Positions 41,557 through 49,249 of a stretch of DNA of 64,000 nucleotides are shown piece by piece (positions within the stretch are counted from its first letter, which is position 1; each line of letters opens with the position of its first letter). Under the pieces are notes generated by a model. It saw only the letters and a list, made by a program, of their open reading frames with translations, searched no databases and was not told the DNA's origin. The stretch covers positions 368,659 through 432,658 of the forward strand of contig JBFWVF010000003.1 of the NCBI GenBank assembly GCA_050246875.1, read 5' to 3'. The DNA is from SHWB01 sp050246875 (GTDB lineage Bacteria; Pseudomonadota; Alphaproteobacteria; UBA6615). Position numbers and translations under genes: made by a program.

Positions 41557-43029
41557 ATGACGCCCACCGCCGAACTGTCCAGCCGCCTCGCCGCCTTTGC
41601 CGGCGCGAAGATCGTCTGCGTCGGCGACGTCATGCTCGACCGCTTCGTCTACGGCACGGTCGAGCGCATCTCGCCCGAGGCACCGATTCCCGTCCTGAAG
41701 GCCGGGCGGATGCCGGCGATGCTGGGCGGGGCCGGCAATGTCGCGCACAACCTCGCCACGCTGGGCGCCGCGCCACGGCTGGTCGCGGCCGTCGGCGACG
41801 ACGCCGCGGCGGGCGAGGTGCGCGCGCTGTTGGCGCACGGCGTCGACGCGGCGCCGGTGCTGGTCACCGCGCCCGGCCGGCCGACGGCGATCAAGACACG
41901 CTTCATCGCCGGCACCCAACAGCTTCTGCGCGTAGACGAAGAGCGCACCGACCTGCCCGCCGGCGCGCTGCAGGAGGAAATCGCGCGCCGCGCACTGGCC
42001 GAGCTGGCTGGCGCGAAGGCGCTGATCCTGTCGGACTACGGCAAGGGCGTGCTGGCCGACGAGGCGGGCACGACGCTGGCGCTCGAACGCCTCATCGCGG
42101 CGGCGCGCAAGGCCGGCCTGCCGGTCGTCGTCGACCCCAAGGGCAGCGACTACGCGCGCTATCGCGGCGCCGACATCGTCACGCCCAACCGCGCCGAACT
42201 GGCGCTCGCCACGCGCATGCCGACACAGGGCGACGCGGCGGTCGAGGCGGCGGCGCGCCACCTCATCGCCGCCAGCGGCGTCGGCGCCGTGCTGGCGACA
42301 CGCGGCGCCGAGGGCATGACGCTGGTGCCGGCCGGCGGCCCGGCCGTTCACCTGCCGGCCGAGGCGCGCGAGGTGTTCGACGTGTCCGGGGCCGGCGACA
42401 CGGTGGTCGCGGCGCTGGCGGCGGGCCTCGCGGGCGGCCTCGCGGCGCTCGACGCGGCCCGCGTGGCCAACGTCGCCGCCAGCATCGTCGTCGGCAAAGT
42501 GGGCACGGCGACAGTCGATCACGACGAGCTGGTGCAAGCCCTCGCGGCACCGCATCGCGGCGAGGACAAGGTGCTGTCGCGCGGCGCCGCCGCTGCCCGC
42601 GCCGCCGCCTGGCGCGCGGCCGGTCTGCGCGTCGCCTTCACCAACGGCGTCTTCGACCTGCTCCACCCCGGCCATGTCTCGCTGATCGAGCAGGCGCGCG
42701 CGACGGCCGACCGCCTTGTCGTCGCCGTCAACAGCGACGCCTCGGTGCGCCGCCTCAAGGGCGCCACGCGGCCGGTGCAGGGCGAGGCCTCACGCACGCG
42801 CGTCCTCGCCGCGCTGGCGGCCGTGGACGCCGTGGTCGTCTTCGCCGAGGACACGCCGCTGGAGCTGATCGGCGAAATCCGCCCCGACGTGCTGGTCAAG
42901 GGCGCCGACTACACCGTGGATCGCGTGGTCGGCGCCGACCTGGTGCGGGGCTGGGGCGGTGCGGTGGTGCTGGCCCGCCTCGAGGACGGCCATTCCACCA
43001 CCTCGACCATCGCCCGCATGGTGCGCTGA
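41557..43029 (+). CDS. hldE: Bifunctional heptose-7-phosphate kinase / heptose-1-phosphate adenylyltransferase
   Basis: A 490-aa protein of the ADP-heptose pathway. The N-terminal PfkB-type kinase has VGDVMLDRFVYGTVERISPEAPIPVLK, GGAGNVAHNLATLG, and the anion-hole motif VFDVSGAGDTVVAALAAG near residue 285. The C-terminal nucleotidyltransferase has VAFTNGVFDLLHPGHVSLIEQA near residue 360 (HxGH motif) and VKGADYTVDRVVGADLV. The ATG is used; a GTG seven codons upstream (41536) is possible. Heptose would be needed for LPS core or this polymer. No gmhA, gmhB or hldD is in the window. Confidence 0.95.
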   Translation: MTPTAELSSRLAAFAGAKIVCVGDVMLDRFVYGTVERISPEAPIPVLKAGRMPAMLGGAGNVAHNLATLGAAPRLVAAVGDDAAAGEVRALLAHGVDAAPVLVTAPGRPTAIKTRFIAGTQQLLRVDEERTDLPAGALQEEIARRALAELAGAKALILSDYGKGVLADEAGTTLALERLIAAARKAGLPVVVDPKGSDYARYRGADIVTPNRAELALATRMPTQGDAAVEAAARHLIAASGVGAVLATRGAEGMTLVPAGGPAVHLPAEAREVFDVSGAGDTVVAALAAGLAGGLAALDAARVANVAASIVVGKVGTATVDHDELVQALAAPHRGEDKVLSRGAAAARAAAWRAAGLRVAFTNGVFDLLHPGHVSLIEQARATADRLVVAVNSDASVRRLKGATRPVQGEASRTRVLAALAAVDAVVVFAEDTPLELIGEIRPDVLVKGADYTVDRVVGADLVRGWGGAVVLARLEDGHSTTSTIARMVR

Positions 43030-43070
43030 CGCCGGCCGTTCCACCCCCTCCGGGTGAACGAGTTCGCATC

Positions 43071-43113
43071 GATACTCGTATCTGGCGCATCCGGCCATGC
43101 CATGATAGGGTCC
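43071..43113 (+). promoter_or_regulatory. Operator/promoter-like block upstream of mini-gene 1
   Basis: The perfect 12-bp palindrome GATACTCGTATC (43071-43082) is followed by TGGCGCATCCGGCCATG and then ATGATAGGGTCC. A closely related arrangement stands upstream of mini-gene 2. The block is 94 nt before the mini-gene 1 ATG. Confidence 0.45.
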
Positions 43114-43175
43114 TCCCGATCGGCCGTGCGGGCCGTTCACGGGCCCTGCGGGCCCTGTCGGGGGAGCGTGTCACG

Positions 43176-43373
43176 ATGTCTGACAAGCCGTTCAAGGCGG
43201 TTCAGGATGCCGTCCTGTCCCGTCGCATGGCATTGGTGAAACTGGGTCTCGCCGCAGCGGCCATCTATGCCGCACCCACCGTCGCCCACCTCGACTCCAC
43301 GCCGAACGCGAAGACGCCACCGCGGCCGCCCTGCCCGCCCGGCAAGGGCGGCCCCCGGCCGCCGGGCTGCTGA
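43176..43373 (+). CDS. Twin-arginine-type leader peptide with a Cys-containing 20-residue tail, paralogue 1
   Basis: A 65-aa protein of no family I can name. It has GGGGAG 10 nt upstream of the ATG. Residues 1-14 are polar, then LSRRMALVKLGLAAAAIYAAPT, a twin-arginine pair followed by an alanine-rich hydrophobic segment, then HLDSTPNA and a tail starting KTPPRPPC. If processed after the NA, the mature peptide is 20 residues with cysteines at 8 and 20, rich in Pro and Gly. The signal is short and lacks the full F-L-K of a classic Tat motif. It is 146 bp after hldE and convergent with mmcB. A stem-loop (43376-43406) lies just after the stop. Confidence 0.75.
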   Translation: MSDKPFKAVQDAVLSRRMALVKLGLAAAAIYAAPTVAHLDSTPNAKTPPRPPCPPGKGGPRPPGC

Positions 43374-43393
43374 CGGCGGCCGTTCCGGCCCTT

Positions 43394-43846
43394 TCAGGCC
43401 GGCCGCGGATCCACGACATCGTGTAGCCGCCGCGCCGCGTGGCGGGCGAAGCGCAGTAAAAGCGCGCGGCGCCGGCTGGCATGGATCGGCAGGTCGGGCG
43501 CCGGGCGCAGTTCCTCCGCGCCCCAGGCGTCGGCGACGAACACGCCGCATTCGGCCGGCAGCCTGTCATGCGGGAAGTCGGGCGGTGCGGCGAAATACAG
43601 GCGGTCGCACCACGCCATGTAATCCGGCCACTTGATATCGCCGAGCAGGTCGGCAACCGATACCTTGACCTCGACGATGACCAGCTCGCCGGCCGGGCCG
43701 AGGCCGACGACGTCCGCCCGGCGGCCGTCCGGCAGGGTGAATTCGGTCAACACCATGTGATCGAGCGCCACCAGCGCCCGGCACACGCCGCGCGTCACCT
43801 GGCGGGTCAGTTCGGCGGCCTGCGGCAGCGGGGGACTGAGTGTCAT
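43394..43846 (-). CDS. mmcB: MmcB family DNA repair protein
   Basis: A 150-aa restriction-endonuclease-like protein known in Caulobacter as a LexA-regulated mitomycin-C resistance factor. Conserved blocks: TRGVCRALVALDH, LTEFTLPDGRRADVVGLGPAGELVIVEVKVS with a nuclease-type D-x(n)-E-x-K pattern, DIKWPDYMAWCDRLYFAAPPDFP, and CGVFVADAWGAEELR. It is on the minus strand between the two peptide mini-genes, and I see no functional link with them. Confidence 0.92.
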   Translation of the reverse strand: MTLSPPLPQAAELTRQVTRGVCRALVALDHMVLTEFTLPDGRRADVVGLGPAGELVIVEVKVSVADLLGDIKWPDYMAWCDRLYFAAPPDFPHDRLPAECGVFVADAWGAEELRPAPDLPIHASRRRALLLRFARHAARRLHDVVDPRPA

Positions 43847-43911
43847 GGCATTTCTTAACGTCTGGCCGTCAATCTAGCAGAGCCCGACTGGCATCGTGCG
43901 GCGCCAGGACC

Positions 43912-43950
43912 CATATCATATGGCTCGCACGCCGGATCATGGTATGTTCC
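43912..43950 (+). promoter_or_regulatory. Operator/promoter-like block upstream of mini-gene 2
   Basis: Palindrome CATATCATATG (43912-43922) followed by GCTCGCACGCCGGATCATGG and TATGTTCC. In order and sequence it corresponds to the block at 43071: palindrome, GGC-x-CGCA-like, CCGG, CATG, a -10-like hexamer, TCC. It lies 81 nt upstream of the mini-gene 2 ATG. Confidence 0.45.
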
Positions 43951-43964
43951 GCGGTGCGAAGCGA

Positions 43965-43986
43965 TGTGCCGGAACGAATCGGCACA
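43965..43986 (+). repeat. Leader hairpin before mini-gene 2
   Basis: TGTGCCG, an 8-nt loop, then CGGCACA: a perfect 7-bp stem ending about 8 nt before the GGGGAAG ribosome binding site. It could affect translation of the mini-gene. Confidence 0.4.
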
Positions 43987-44002
43987 GCGAAGGGGAAGTC
44001 CG

Positions 44003-44212
44003 ATGAACGAGCAACCGACGAACGAATCGACGCCGGAGGCGGACACCACCGCCCTGTCGCGGCGACGGGCGCTGGCCAGGCTCGGTCTTGCCGCGGCGGC
44101 GGCCTATGCCGCGCCGACCATCATCCGCCTCGACCGCACGGCCAACGCCAAAGTGTCGCCGAGTCCCTGCCCGCCGGCCGGCAAAGGCAAGGGCAAGCCG
44201 GGCTGCCCGTAG
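44003..44212 (+). CDS. Twin-arginine-type leader peptide with a Cys-containing 20-residue tail, paralogue 2
   Basis: A 69-aa protein clearly paralogous to 43176-43373. GGGGAAG lies 4-5 nt upstream of the ATG. A polar N-terminus (about 18 residues) leads to LSRRRALARLGLAAAAAYAAPT, then RLDRTANA, then a tail starting KVSPSPCPP. Cleavage after NA gives a 20-residue peptide with cysteines at 7 and 19, the same 11-residue spacing as in the paralogue, and high Lys/Gly/Pro. The TPR-methyltransferase gene starts 3 nt after the stop and is very probably co-transcribed. Function unknown. Confidence 0.75.
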   Translation: MNEQPTNESTPEADTTALSRRRALARLGLAAAAAYAAPTIIRLDRTANAKVSPSPCPPAGKGKGKPGCP

Positions 44213-44215
44213 CCC

Positions 44216-45334
44216 ATGTCGCCGGGCGCGCCCGCGCCCGGGGCGGGCACCCCGCAGACCTTTCGCGACGCCATGCTGGCGCTGCGTGCCGGCAATCCGG
44301 GGCGCGCGGAGACATGCTTTCTTCAAACGCTCGCCGCTTCGCCGGATAGCGTTGAGGCATGGCGGGGTCTCGCCGTGGCGCAGCACCGCCTGGGACAGGC
44401 AGCGAAAGCGTACGACAGCATCCGACGGGCCCGCGCGCTGGAAGCGCGCGCCGCCGCCGCCGTCGCGGCAACGCTCATGTTCCACGGCGACGACCGCCGC
44501 GCCCACCGGCTACTGGCCCGCGCGCTCGGCATCGACCCCGACTGCGTCAAGGCCCACTGGCTGATGGGCGACCTGCGCGGCCGCACGGGCGACCGTGATG
44601 GCGCCATCGCCCACTACCGGCTCTGCGCCGAACTGACGCCGGACAGCCACGGACCGGCCTTCATGCTCGCCGCCCTCGACGCCGCCCCGGTGCCGGAGCG
44701 CGCACCGGCCGACTACATCGCGCCGTTCTTCGACTGGTACGCCGACACCTTCGACCGCGTCCTCGTCGATCATCTCGACTACCGCGCGCCCGAGCGCGTG
44801 GCGGCGGCGCTCGCGCGCGCGACCGGCGGCCGCAACGATCTGTCGGTCATCGATCTCGGCTGCGGTACGGGATTGGCCGGCATCGCGGTGCGCGGACGCT
44901 GCGCCCGCCTCGTCGGCATCGACCTGTCGGAACAGATGCTGGCGAAGGCCGCCGCCCGCGCCCTCTACGACGCCCTGCATATGGCGGCGATCGCCGACAT
45001 CCCGGCCCTGCCGCGCGACGGCGACTACGACGCGGCCATCGCCGCCGACGTGTTCGTCTATATCGGCGATGTCGGACCGGAACTCGCGGCGATCCGCTCC
45101 GTGCTGCGCCCTGACGGCGTCCTGGTGTTCACGACCGAACGCTGGGAAACCGCCGCCGCGGATGCAACCTGGCGGCTGTCGCGCACCGGCCGTTACCTGC
45201 ACGCGCGCGCCCATGTCGTCGCGCGCGCCATCGCGGCCGGCTTCACGGTGGTGGAAGCCGGCCCGACGACCTTGCGGATGGAATACGGAAACCCGGTGGC
45301 GAGCGATCTGTTCGTCCTGCGGCGGAGCGGCTGA
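44216..45334 (+). CDS. TPR-containing SAM-dependent methyltransferase
   Basis: A 372-aa protein. About three TPR-like repeats fill residues 15-145 (AMLALRAGNPGRAETCFLQTLAASPDSVEAW and similar). The methyltransferase domain follows, with FFDWYADTFDRVLVDHLDYRAPERV, motif I LSVIDLGCGTGLAGIAV near residue 220, LVGIDLSEQMLAKA, YDAAIAADVFVYIGD and LRPDGVLVFTTE. It begins 3 nt after mini-gene 2, so a role in peptide or associated-molecule modification is possible but unproven; this family also occurs alone in proteobacteria with unknown substrates. Confidence 0.88.
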   Translation: MSPGAPAPGAGTPQTFRDAMLALRAGNPGRAETCFLQTLAASPDSVEAWRGLAVAQHRLGQAAKAYDSIRRARALEARAAAAVAATLMFHGDDRRAHRLLARALGIDPDCVKAHWLMGDLRGRTGDRDGAIAHYRLCAELTPDSHGPAFMLAALDAAPVPERAPADYIAPFFDWYADTFDRVLVDHLDYRAPERVAAALARATGGRNDLSVIDLGCGTGLAGIAVRGRCARLVGIDLSEQMLAKAAARALYDALHMAAIADIPALPRDGDYDAAIAADVFVYIGDVGPELAAIRSVLRPDGVLVFTTERWETAAADATWRLSRTGRYLHARAHVVARAIAAGFTVVEAGPTTLRMEYGNPVASDLFVLRRSG

Positions 45335-45367
45335 GCCGCTCCGCTCGCCGATCGGAGCCCGCCGCTG

Positions 45368-45928
45368 TCAGGCCGCCTCGCGGGTCGTGTCGTCCGCGCC
45401 GTGCAGCAGGTCGATGAAGGCACCGACCGCATCGCGCGCGCCGTCGTCGCCCGCCAGCGTCAGCAGGTTGTCGTCGCGCGTCAGCGCCTCGCCGTCGACC
45501 GTGGCCCCGGCACGCGTCAACTCGTCGGCGACCGACGCCGGCGCGGCGACGCGGCGCGTGGCCGCGACCTCGGCCCGCACCAGCAGCGTCAGCGCCTCAC
45601 CGATCATCAGCACCGGCTTGCCGGTATCGACGAAGGCCTTGACCACGCGGCGGGCATGCGGGCTCTCCACCAACGCCTCGATGCTGCGCACGCCGCCCGG
45701 CACGACAAGGCCGGCATAGTCGGACGACAGGACGTCGGCGAGGACGGCGTCGGCCATGAAATGATGGCCCCAGGCCTCTTCGTGCCAGCCCTGGACGAGG
45801 CTGCCTTCGGTTGTGACGACGCGCACCTTGTTGCCGCCGCCGAGCAGCGCCTTCTGGGCATCGGTGAACTGCGTCTCGGCGAAGCCGGGCGCGACGAGCA
45901 GGGCGACGGGAAGCGCGGGGCTGGACAT
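45368..45928 (-). CDS. DJ-1/PfpI family protein lacking the usual cysteine
   Basis: A 186-aa member of the DJ-1/PfpI fold: PVALLVAPGFAETQF at the start, VRVVTTEGSLVQGWH, and YAGLVVPGGVRSIEAL. At the nucleophile elbow, where the family has Ala/Ile-Cys-His/Ala-Gly, the sequence reads KPVLMIGEALTLLV, so no cysteine is present and the ordinary peptidase/glyoxalase-type activity is unlikely. The ATG has CAGGAGAG 3-4 nt upstream. It is convergent with the TPR-methyltransferase gene. It may be a binding or structural protein. Confidence 0.85.
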   Translation of the reverse strand: MSSPALPVALLVAPGFAETQFTDAQKALLGGGNKVRVVTTEGSLVQGWHEEAWGHHFMADAVLADVLSSDYAGLVVPGGVRSIEALVESPHARRVVKAFVDTGKPVLMIGEALTLLVRAEVAATRRVAAPASVADELTRAGATVDGEALTRDDNLLTLAGDDGARDAVGAFIDLLHGADDTTREAA

Positions 45929-46175
45929 GGACTCTCCTGGCGTTCTTGACGCGTAAAATCCCGGGCGGGTGGCCGCAGGCCATCCGGGGCGGGACACGCA
46001 GTGTGTCGACCTTCGCCTACGGTTTCGTGTCAGGGCACGGGCGGCGAACCGGCCGGACGTCCGCAAAAGCGGTTACGTCCCCCGCGGGGCCCGACAACCA
46101 TCGGCGTGTTGCGATGGCCGGCAATGTAGGGAGCGACCCGCGCGATGTCAATTCGCCGGGGTGCGACCAGGTCAC

Positions 46176-46664
46176 TCAGTCGCTGTCGGGCAGGGCCGCC
46201 GTTGCCTCCGCGGACGCCTCGACGAGGCCAGCCGGCGGTGCCAGAACGGCCAGCGTCCCGGCAAGCGTGCCGCCGGCCGCGACCTCGAGGCGACCATAAC
46301 GCACGGTACCCTCGATGCGGCCCCGGGCGGTGACCCGCAGGAGACCCGAAACGGTCAGTTCGCCCGTGAAATGTCCGCCGATCTCGGCCTCCTCGACCTG
46401 CGCCGCGCCGCTGTAGCTGCCACCGCCGGCGACTTCGAGCGCCCGCGCGGTGATCGACGCCTCGATGTCGCCCTCGACGACCAGCAGGTCGCAGTCGACG
46501 ATCTCGCCCTTCAGCCGGATGTCCCGGCCGACGATCATGCGGCGGTCCTGCGGCCGCGCCGGCGCGTAGTCGGCATCGGGCCGCGAGCGCCGCGGCACCG
46601 GCGGCACATCGCGCAGCGCCCGCGCTGGCATGGGCGGGATCGAACGATCGGAGGGTGACGACAT
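46176..46664 (-). CDS. Bactofilin family cytoskeletal protein
   Basis: A 162-aa polymer-forming protein. The bactofilin core spans about residues 45-140, with regular beta-helix turns such as IVGRDIRLKGEIVDCDLLVVEGDIEASI, VEEAEIGGHFTGELTVSGLLRV, and RIEGTVRYGRLEVAAGGTLAGTL. The N-terminal 40 residues are Pro/Arg-rich and disordered. The ATG at MSSPSDRS is chosen; a TTG five codons earlier is in frame. Bactofilins form membrane-associated filaments and often position cell-wall or surface-polymer enzymes. Confidence 0.92.
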   Translation of the reverse strand: MSSPSDRSIPPMPARALRDVPPVPRRSRPDADYAPARPQDRRMIVGRDIRLKGEIVDCDLLVVEGDIEASITARALEVAGGGSYSGAAQVEEAEIGGHFTGELTVSGLLRVTARGRIEGTVRYGRLEVAAGGTLAGTLAVLAPPAGLVEASAEATAALPDSD

Positions 46665-46900
46665 TCCCGGATTCCCCAATGCGGATGGACAGGTCCCGCC
46701 GGATTCGACTCCGGCGGCGGCGCCATCGTTGATCGCCTTAACCTACGGCAACACTATGGCGCCCGTGTGCTGAATTCTTTGTCGCCCTGCCGGCGGGCCA
46801 GAACCGTCAACGCACGGGCGAGCACATCGTCGCGCCACCGCCCGGATTTCCGCCACGGCACGTTTTCGCCGGCCCGGCGGCTGGGCTAGTGTCGTCGCCG

Positions 46901-48586
46901 ATGCTCCGCCCGCACGGCCCCGGCGGCAGCGGACGGATGCGGCGGGGGTGGGACGCTGTGCGCTTCGACAATGCCTTCCTGCTCCGCCTCGCCGCCTTCG
47001 CGGCGGCCGCTCTCCTGCTGGTGGCGACGCTCGACGTCGCAAGACATTCCTTCCGCGTCGATGGCGAGACGTACCGCATCCTCAACGACGACGTGATGAT
47101 CGGCCTGCGGGCGGCACGCAATCTCGCGCTCGGCCACGGGCCCTATTTCAACCCGGGCGAGCGCGTGGCCGCGGTCACGTCGCTGTCCTGGCCGAACCTG
47201 CTCGCGCCGCTGTTCGGCATCTTCAGCGCCGAGCGGGCGATCCTCGCGGCGACCACGCTGTCGATCGCCCTGACCCTCGGCATCTTCGCACTGATCGCCG
47301 CGACGGCGCGCACCGCCATCGCGGCGATGCTGGCGCTGGCGCTGATGGCGACGTCCCGTAGCCTCGTCGAATACGCGCCCTCGGCGTGGGAGCACATTCC
47401 GCAGGCCCTGTTCGCGACGGCCGGGCTGCTGGCGATCCTCGGGCGCATTCCGGCATTCGGCCGCTACGGGCTGGAGGCCGGACTGCTGCTGCTCGCGGCC
47501 GCCTTCCTGTTCCGCGTCGATACGGCGCCGATGCTGACGATCCCTGCCGCCTGCTTCCTGTGGCGCCTGGTCCGCGCGCCGCGGCTGGCCAATTGCGCCC
47601 TGCTCGCGGTGCTGGCGGCCGTCCCGGCCGCGCAACTGCTGCTGCACCAGGCGATCTACGGCGACATCGTTCCCAACACCTACCACCTCAAGGTCGGCGG
47701 CGAGGCGGCCGGCGTGGCCGACGGCCTGGCCTATCTGGCAACCAACGTCGTGGTCGGCGGCAATGCCGCGCTGGTGCTCGCGCTGGCCGCCCTGACGCTG
47801 CCCGCATGGCGGACGCTGACGGCGAGCGAGCGCATCGTGTTGGGCGCCTGCGCGGCCCAGGTCGTCTACATCGTGGCCATCGGCGGCGATGTGTTCAGCC
47901 ATGGCCGGTTCTTCCTCGTCATCCAGCCGATCGTCACGCTGTTGCTCGCAGAGCGGCTGGTCGCCGCGGCGGCGGCGATGCCGCGCCGGGCCGGCCACGA
48001 TGCGACGGCGTCGCTGGCGGCCATGCTCGTCGCCGCGACGCTGGTGGCCGCGACCTACCACGACACCGCCCGCAGCGACGGTCACCGGCCCCTCTACGGC
48101 GCCGGGCCCGCACTCGGGCTGGAACCGGAAGCCGTGCGCAGCCAAGTCGCCCTTGCGCCGGTCATCCGCGCGCACATCCGGCCGGAGGACGGGCAGGTCG
48201 GCCTGTTCTGGCTCGGCGCCCTGTCCTACTACCTGCCCGAATTCGCGGCGGCCGACTTCCTCGGCAAGGCCGACCCCGTCATCGCCCGGACGCCGGTGCA
48301 CTGGGGGCCGGTCGGCCACAACAAGTGGGACTTCGCGTGGTCATTGCGCGAACGCCACGTCGCGGTGGTGCCATTCCCGCCGCCGCTCGACCCGGCCGAG
48401 GCCCGGCGCATCGTCGAGTCGCGCCGCGGCATCGGCGCCTTCGCCGCCTTCCAGCTCGATCCCGCCGTCGCCGCCGGCTACACCTACCTGTCGGCGGCCC
48501 GGCTCGGTCAGAACCACGGCTGGGGCCTGTACGTGCGCAACGATCTCGTCGGACGTTTCGCCCCCGAGACCGGGCGCCAGCGCTGA
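46901..48586 (+). CDS. GT-C type polytopic membrane glycosyltransferase-like protein
   Basis: A 561-aa protein (start uncertain: GTG 46889, ATG 46901 or ATG 46937). About ten membrane segments follow a first loop with DDVMIGLRAARNLALGHGPYFNPGERVAAVTSLSW, where an acidic pair lies as in GT-C enzymes that use polyprenyl-phosphate sugars. Further features: IYGDIVPNTYHLKVGG, characteristic of the arabinosyl/mannosyl-transferase-like branch, and a C-terminal soluble domain of about 130 residues. Donor and acceptor unknown; it may decorate the polymer or LPS. The tRNA-Arg gene follows just after the stop. Confidence 0.8.
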   Translation: MLRPHGPGGSGRMRRGWDAVRFDNAFLLRLAAFAAAALLLVATLDVARHSFRVDGETYRILNDDVMIGLRAARNLALGHGPYFNPGERVAAVTSLSWPNLLAPLFGIFSAERAILAATTLSIALTLGIFALIAATARTAIAAMLALALMATSRSLVEYAPSAWEHIPQALFATAGLLAILGRIPAFGRYGLEAGLLLLAAAFLFRVDTAPMLTIPAACFLWRLVRAPRLANCALLAVLAAVPAAQLLLHQAIYGDIVPNTYHLKVGGEAAGVADGLAYLATNVVVGGNAALVLALAALTLPAWRTLTASERIVLGACAAQVVYIVAIGGDVFSHGRFFLVIQPIVTLLLAERLVAAAAAMPRRAGHDATASLAAMLVAATLVAATYHDTARSDGHRPLYGAGPALGLEPEAVRSQVALAPVIRAHIRPEDGQVGLFWLGALSYYLPEFAAADFLGKADPVIARTPVHWGPVGHNKWDFAWSLRERHVAVVPFPPPLDPAEARRIVESRRGIGAFAAFQLDPAVAAGYTYLSAARLGQNHGWGLYVRNDLVGRFAPETGRQR

Positions 48587-48591
48587 AGGAA

Positions 48592-48667
48592 TGGCGCGCC
48601 CGACAGGATTCGAACCTGTGACCTTCGGCTCCGGAGGCCGACGCTCTATCCACTGAGCTACGGGCGC
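48592..48667 (-). tRNA. tRNA-Arg (anticodon CCG)
   Basis: Read on the minus strand, a 76-nt cloverleaf: acceptor GCGCCCG pairing CGGGCGC, D-arm AGCTCAGTGGATAGAGC, anticodon stem-loop TCGGC-CTCCGGA-GCCGA with anticodon CCG, T-arm with GTTCGAATC, discriminator G, and an encoded CCA end. It is on the opposite strand to the GT-C gene, whose stop is 5 bp away. Confidence 0.96.
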
Positions 48668-48786
48668 GACGCGCGCGGCACATTACGCCTGCCCGCCCGG
48701 CGGTCAAGCGAACCGTCGCCGTCACGGCTGACAGCGGCCGCCGCACGCACCATATTCTTCCGCGTGTATTCGCGCAGGAGAGGTCG

Positions 48787-49215
48787 ATGGCCAGCAAGAT
48801 AGCGACGGCAGCGCCGGGCAAGGTGGTCAAGAGCGACGCTGAGTGGCGCGCCCAGCTGACGCCCGAGCAATACCAGGTGGCACGCAAGGCCGGCACCGAG
48901 CGGGCGTTCACCGGCCAGTACTGGGACAGCAAGGAGCCGGGCGTCTATCGCTGTGTGTGCTGCGACGCCCCGCTGTTCGATGCCAGCACCAAGTACGATT
49001 CGGGAACAGGCTGGCCGTCCTACTGGCAACCCATCGCACCCGATGCGGTCGAAACCCACCAGGACCGCACGCTGTGGATGGTGCGGACCGAAGTCGTCTG
49101 CGCGCGCTGCGACGCACATCTCGGCCATGTCTTTCCCGACGGCCCGGCACCGACCGGCCAGCGCTATTGCATGAATTCGGCCGCGCTGAAGCTCGACCGG
49201 AATTCCGATAAATGA
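48787..49215 (+). CDS. msrB: Peptide-methionine (R)-S-oxide reductase MsrB
   Basis: A 142-aa enzyme that reduces methionine-R-sulfoxide in proteins. It has the zinc CxxC pairs in YRCVCCDAPLF and VCARCDAHLGHVF, GTGWPSYW, and the catalytic cysteine in RYCMNSAALKL, which is the standard selenocysteine/cysteine position. GCAGGAGAGG lies 3 nt before the ATG. The stop lies inside an AT-rich nested inverted repeat. Confidence 0.96.
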   Translation: MASKIATAAPGKVVKSDAEWRAQLTPEQYQVARKAGTERAFTGQYWDSKEPGVYRCVCCDAPLFDASTKYDSGTGWPSYWQPIAPDAVETHQDRTLWMVRTEVVCARCDAHLGHVFPDGPAPTGQRYCMNSAALKLDRNSDK

Positions 49216-49249
49216 AACATCAGGATCATTGATTTTATCAAATGTTTCA
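49213..49249. repeat. Nested AT-rich inverted repeat at the msrB stop
   Basis: TGAAACAT (49213-49220), 8 nt, TTGAT (49229-49233), TTT, ATCAA (49237-49241), ATGTTTCA (49242-49249). The outer 8-bp arms and inner 5-bp arms form a 13-bp stem interrupted on the left side by CAGGATCA. It is very AT-rich for this DNA. It could be a terminator or operator; no T-run follows. Confidence 0.6.

Noticed and set aside
43176..44212. The two mini-genes as ordinary out-of-frame artefacts
   Set aside because: Each has a strong ribosome binding site and the two share leader, tail and cysteine spacing, which chance frames would not. Homology, not only length, supports them.
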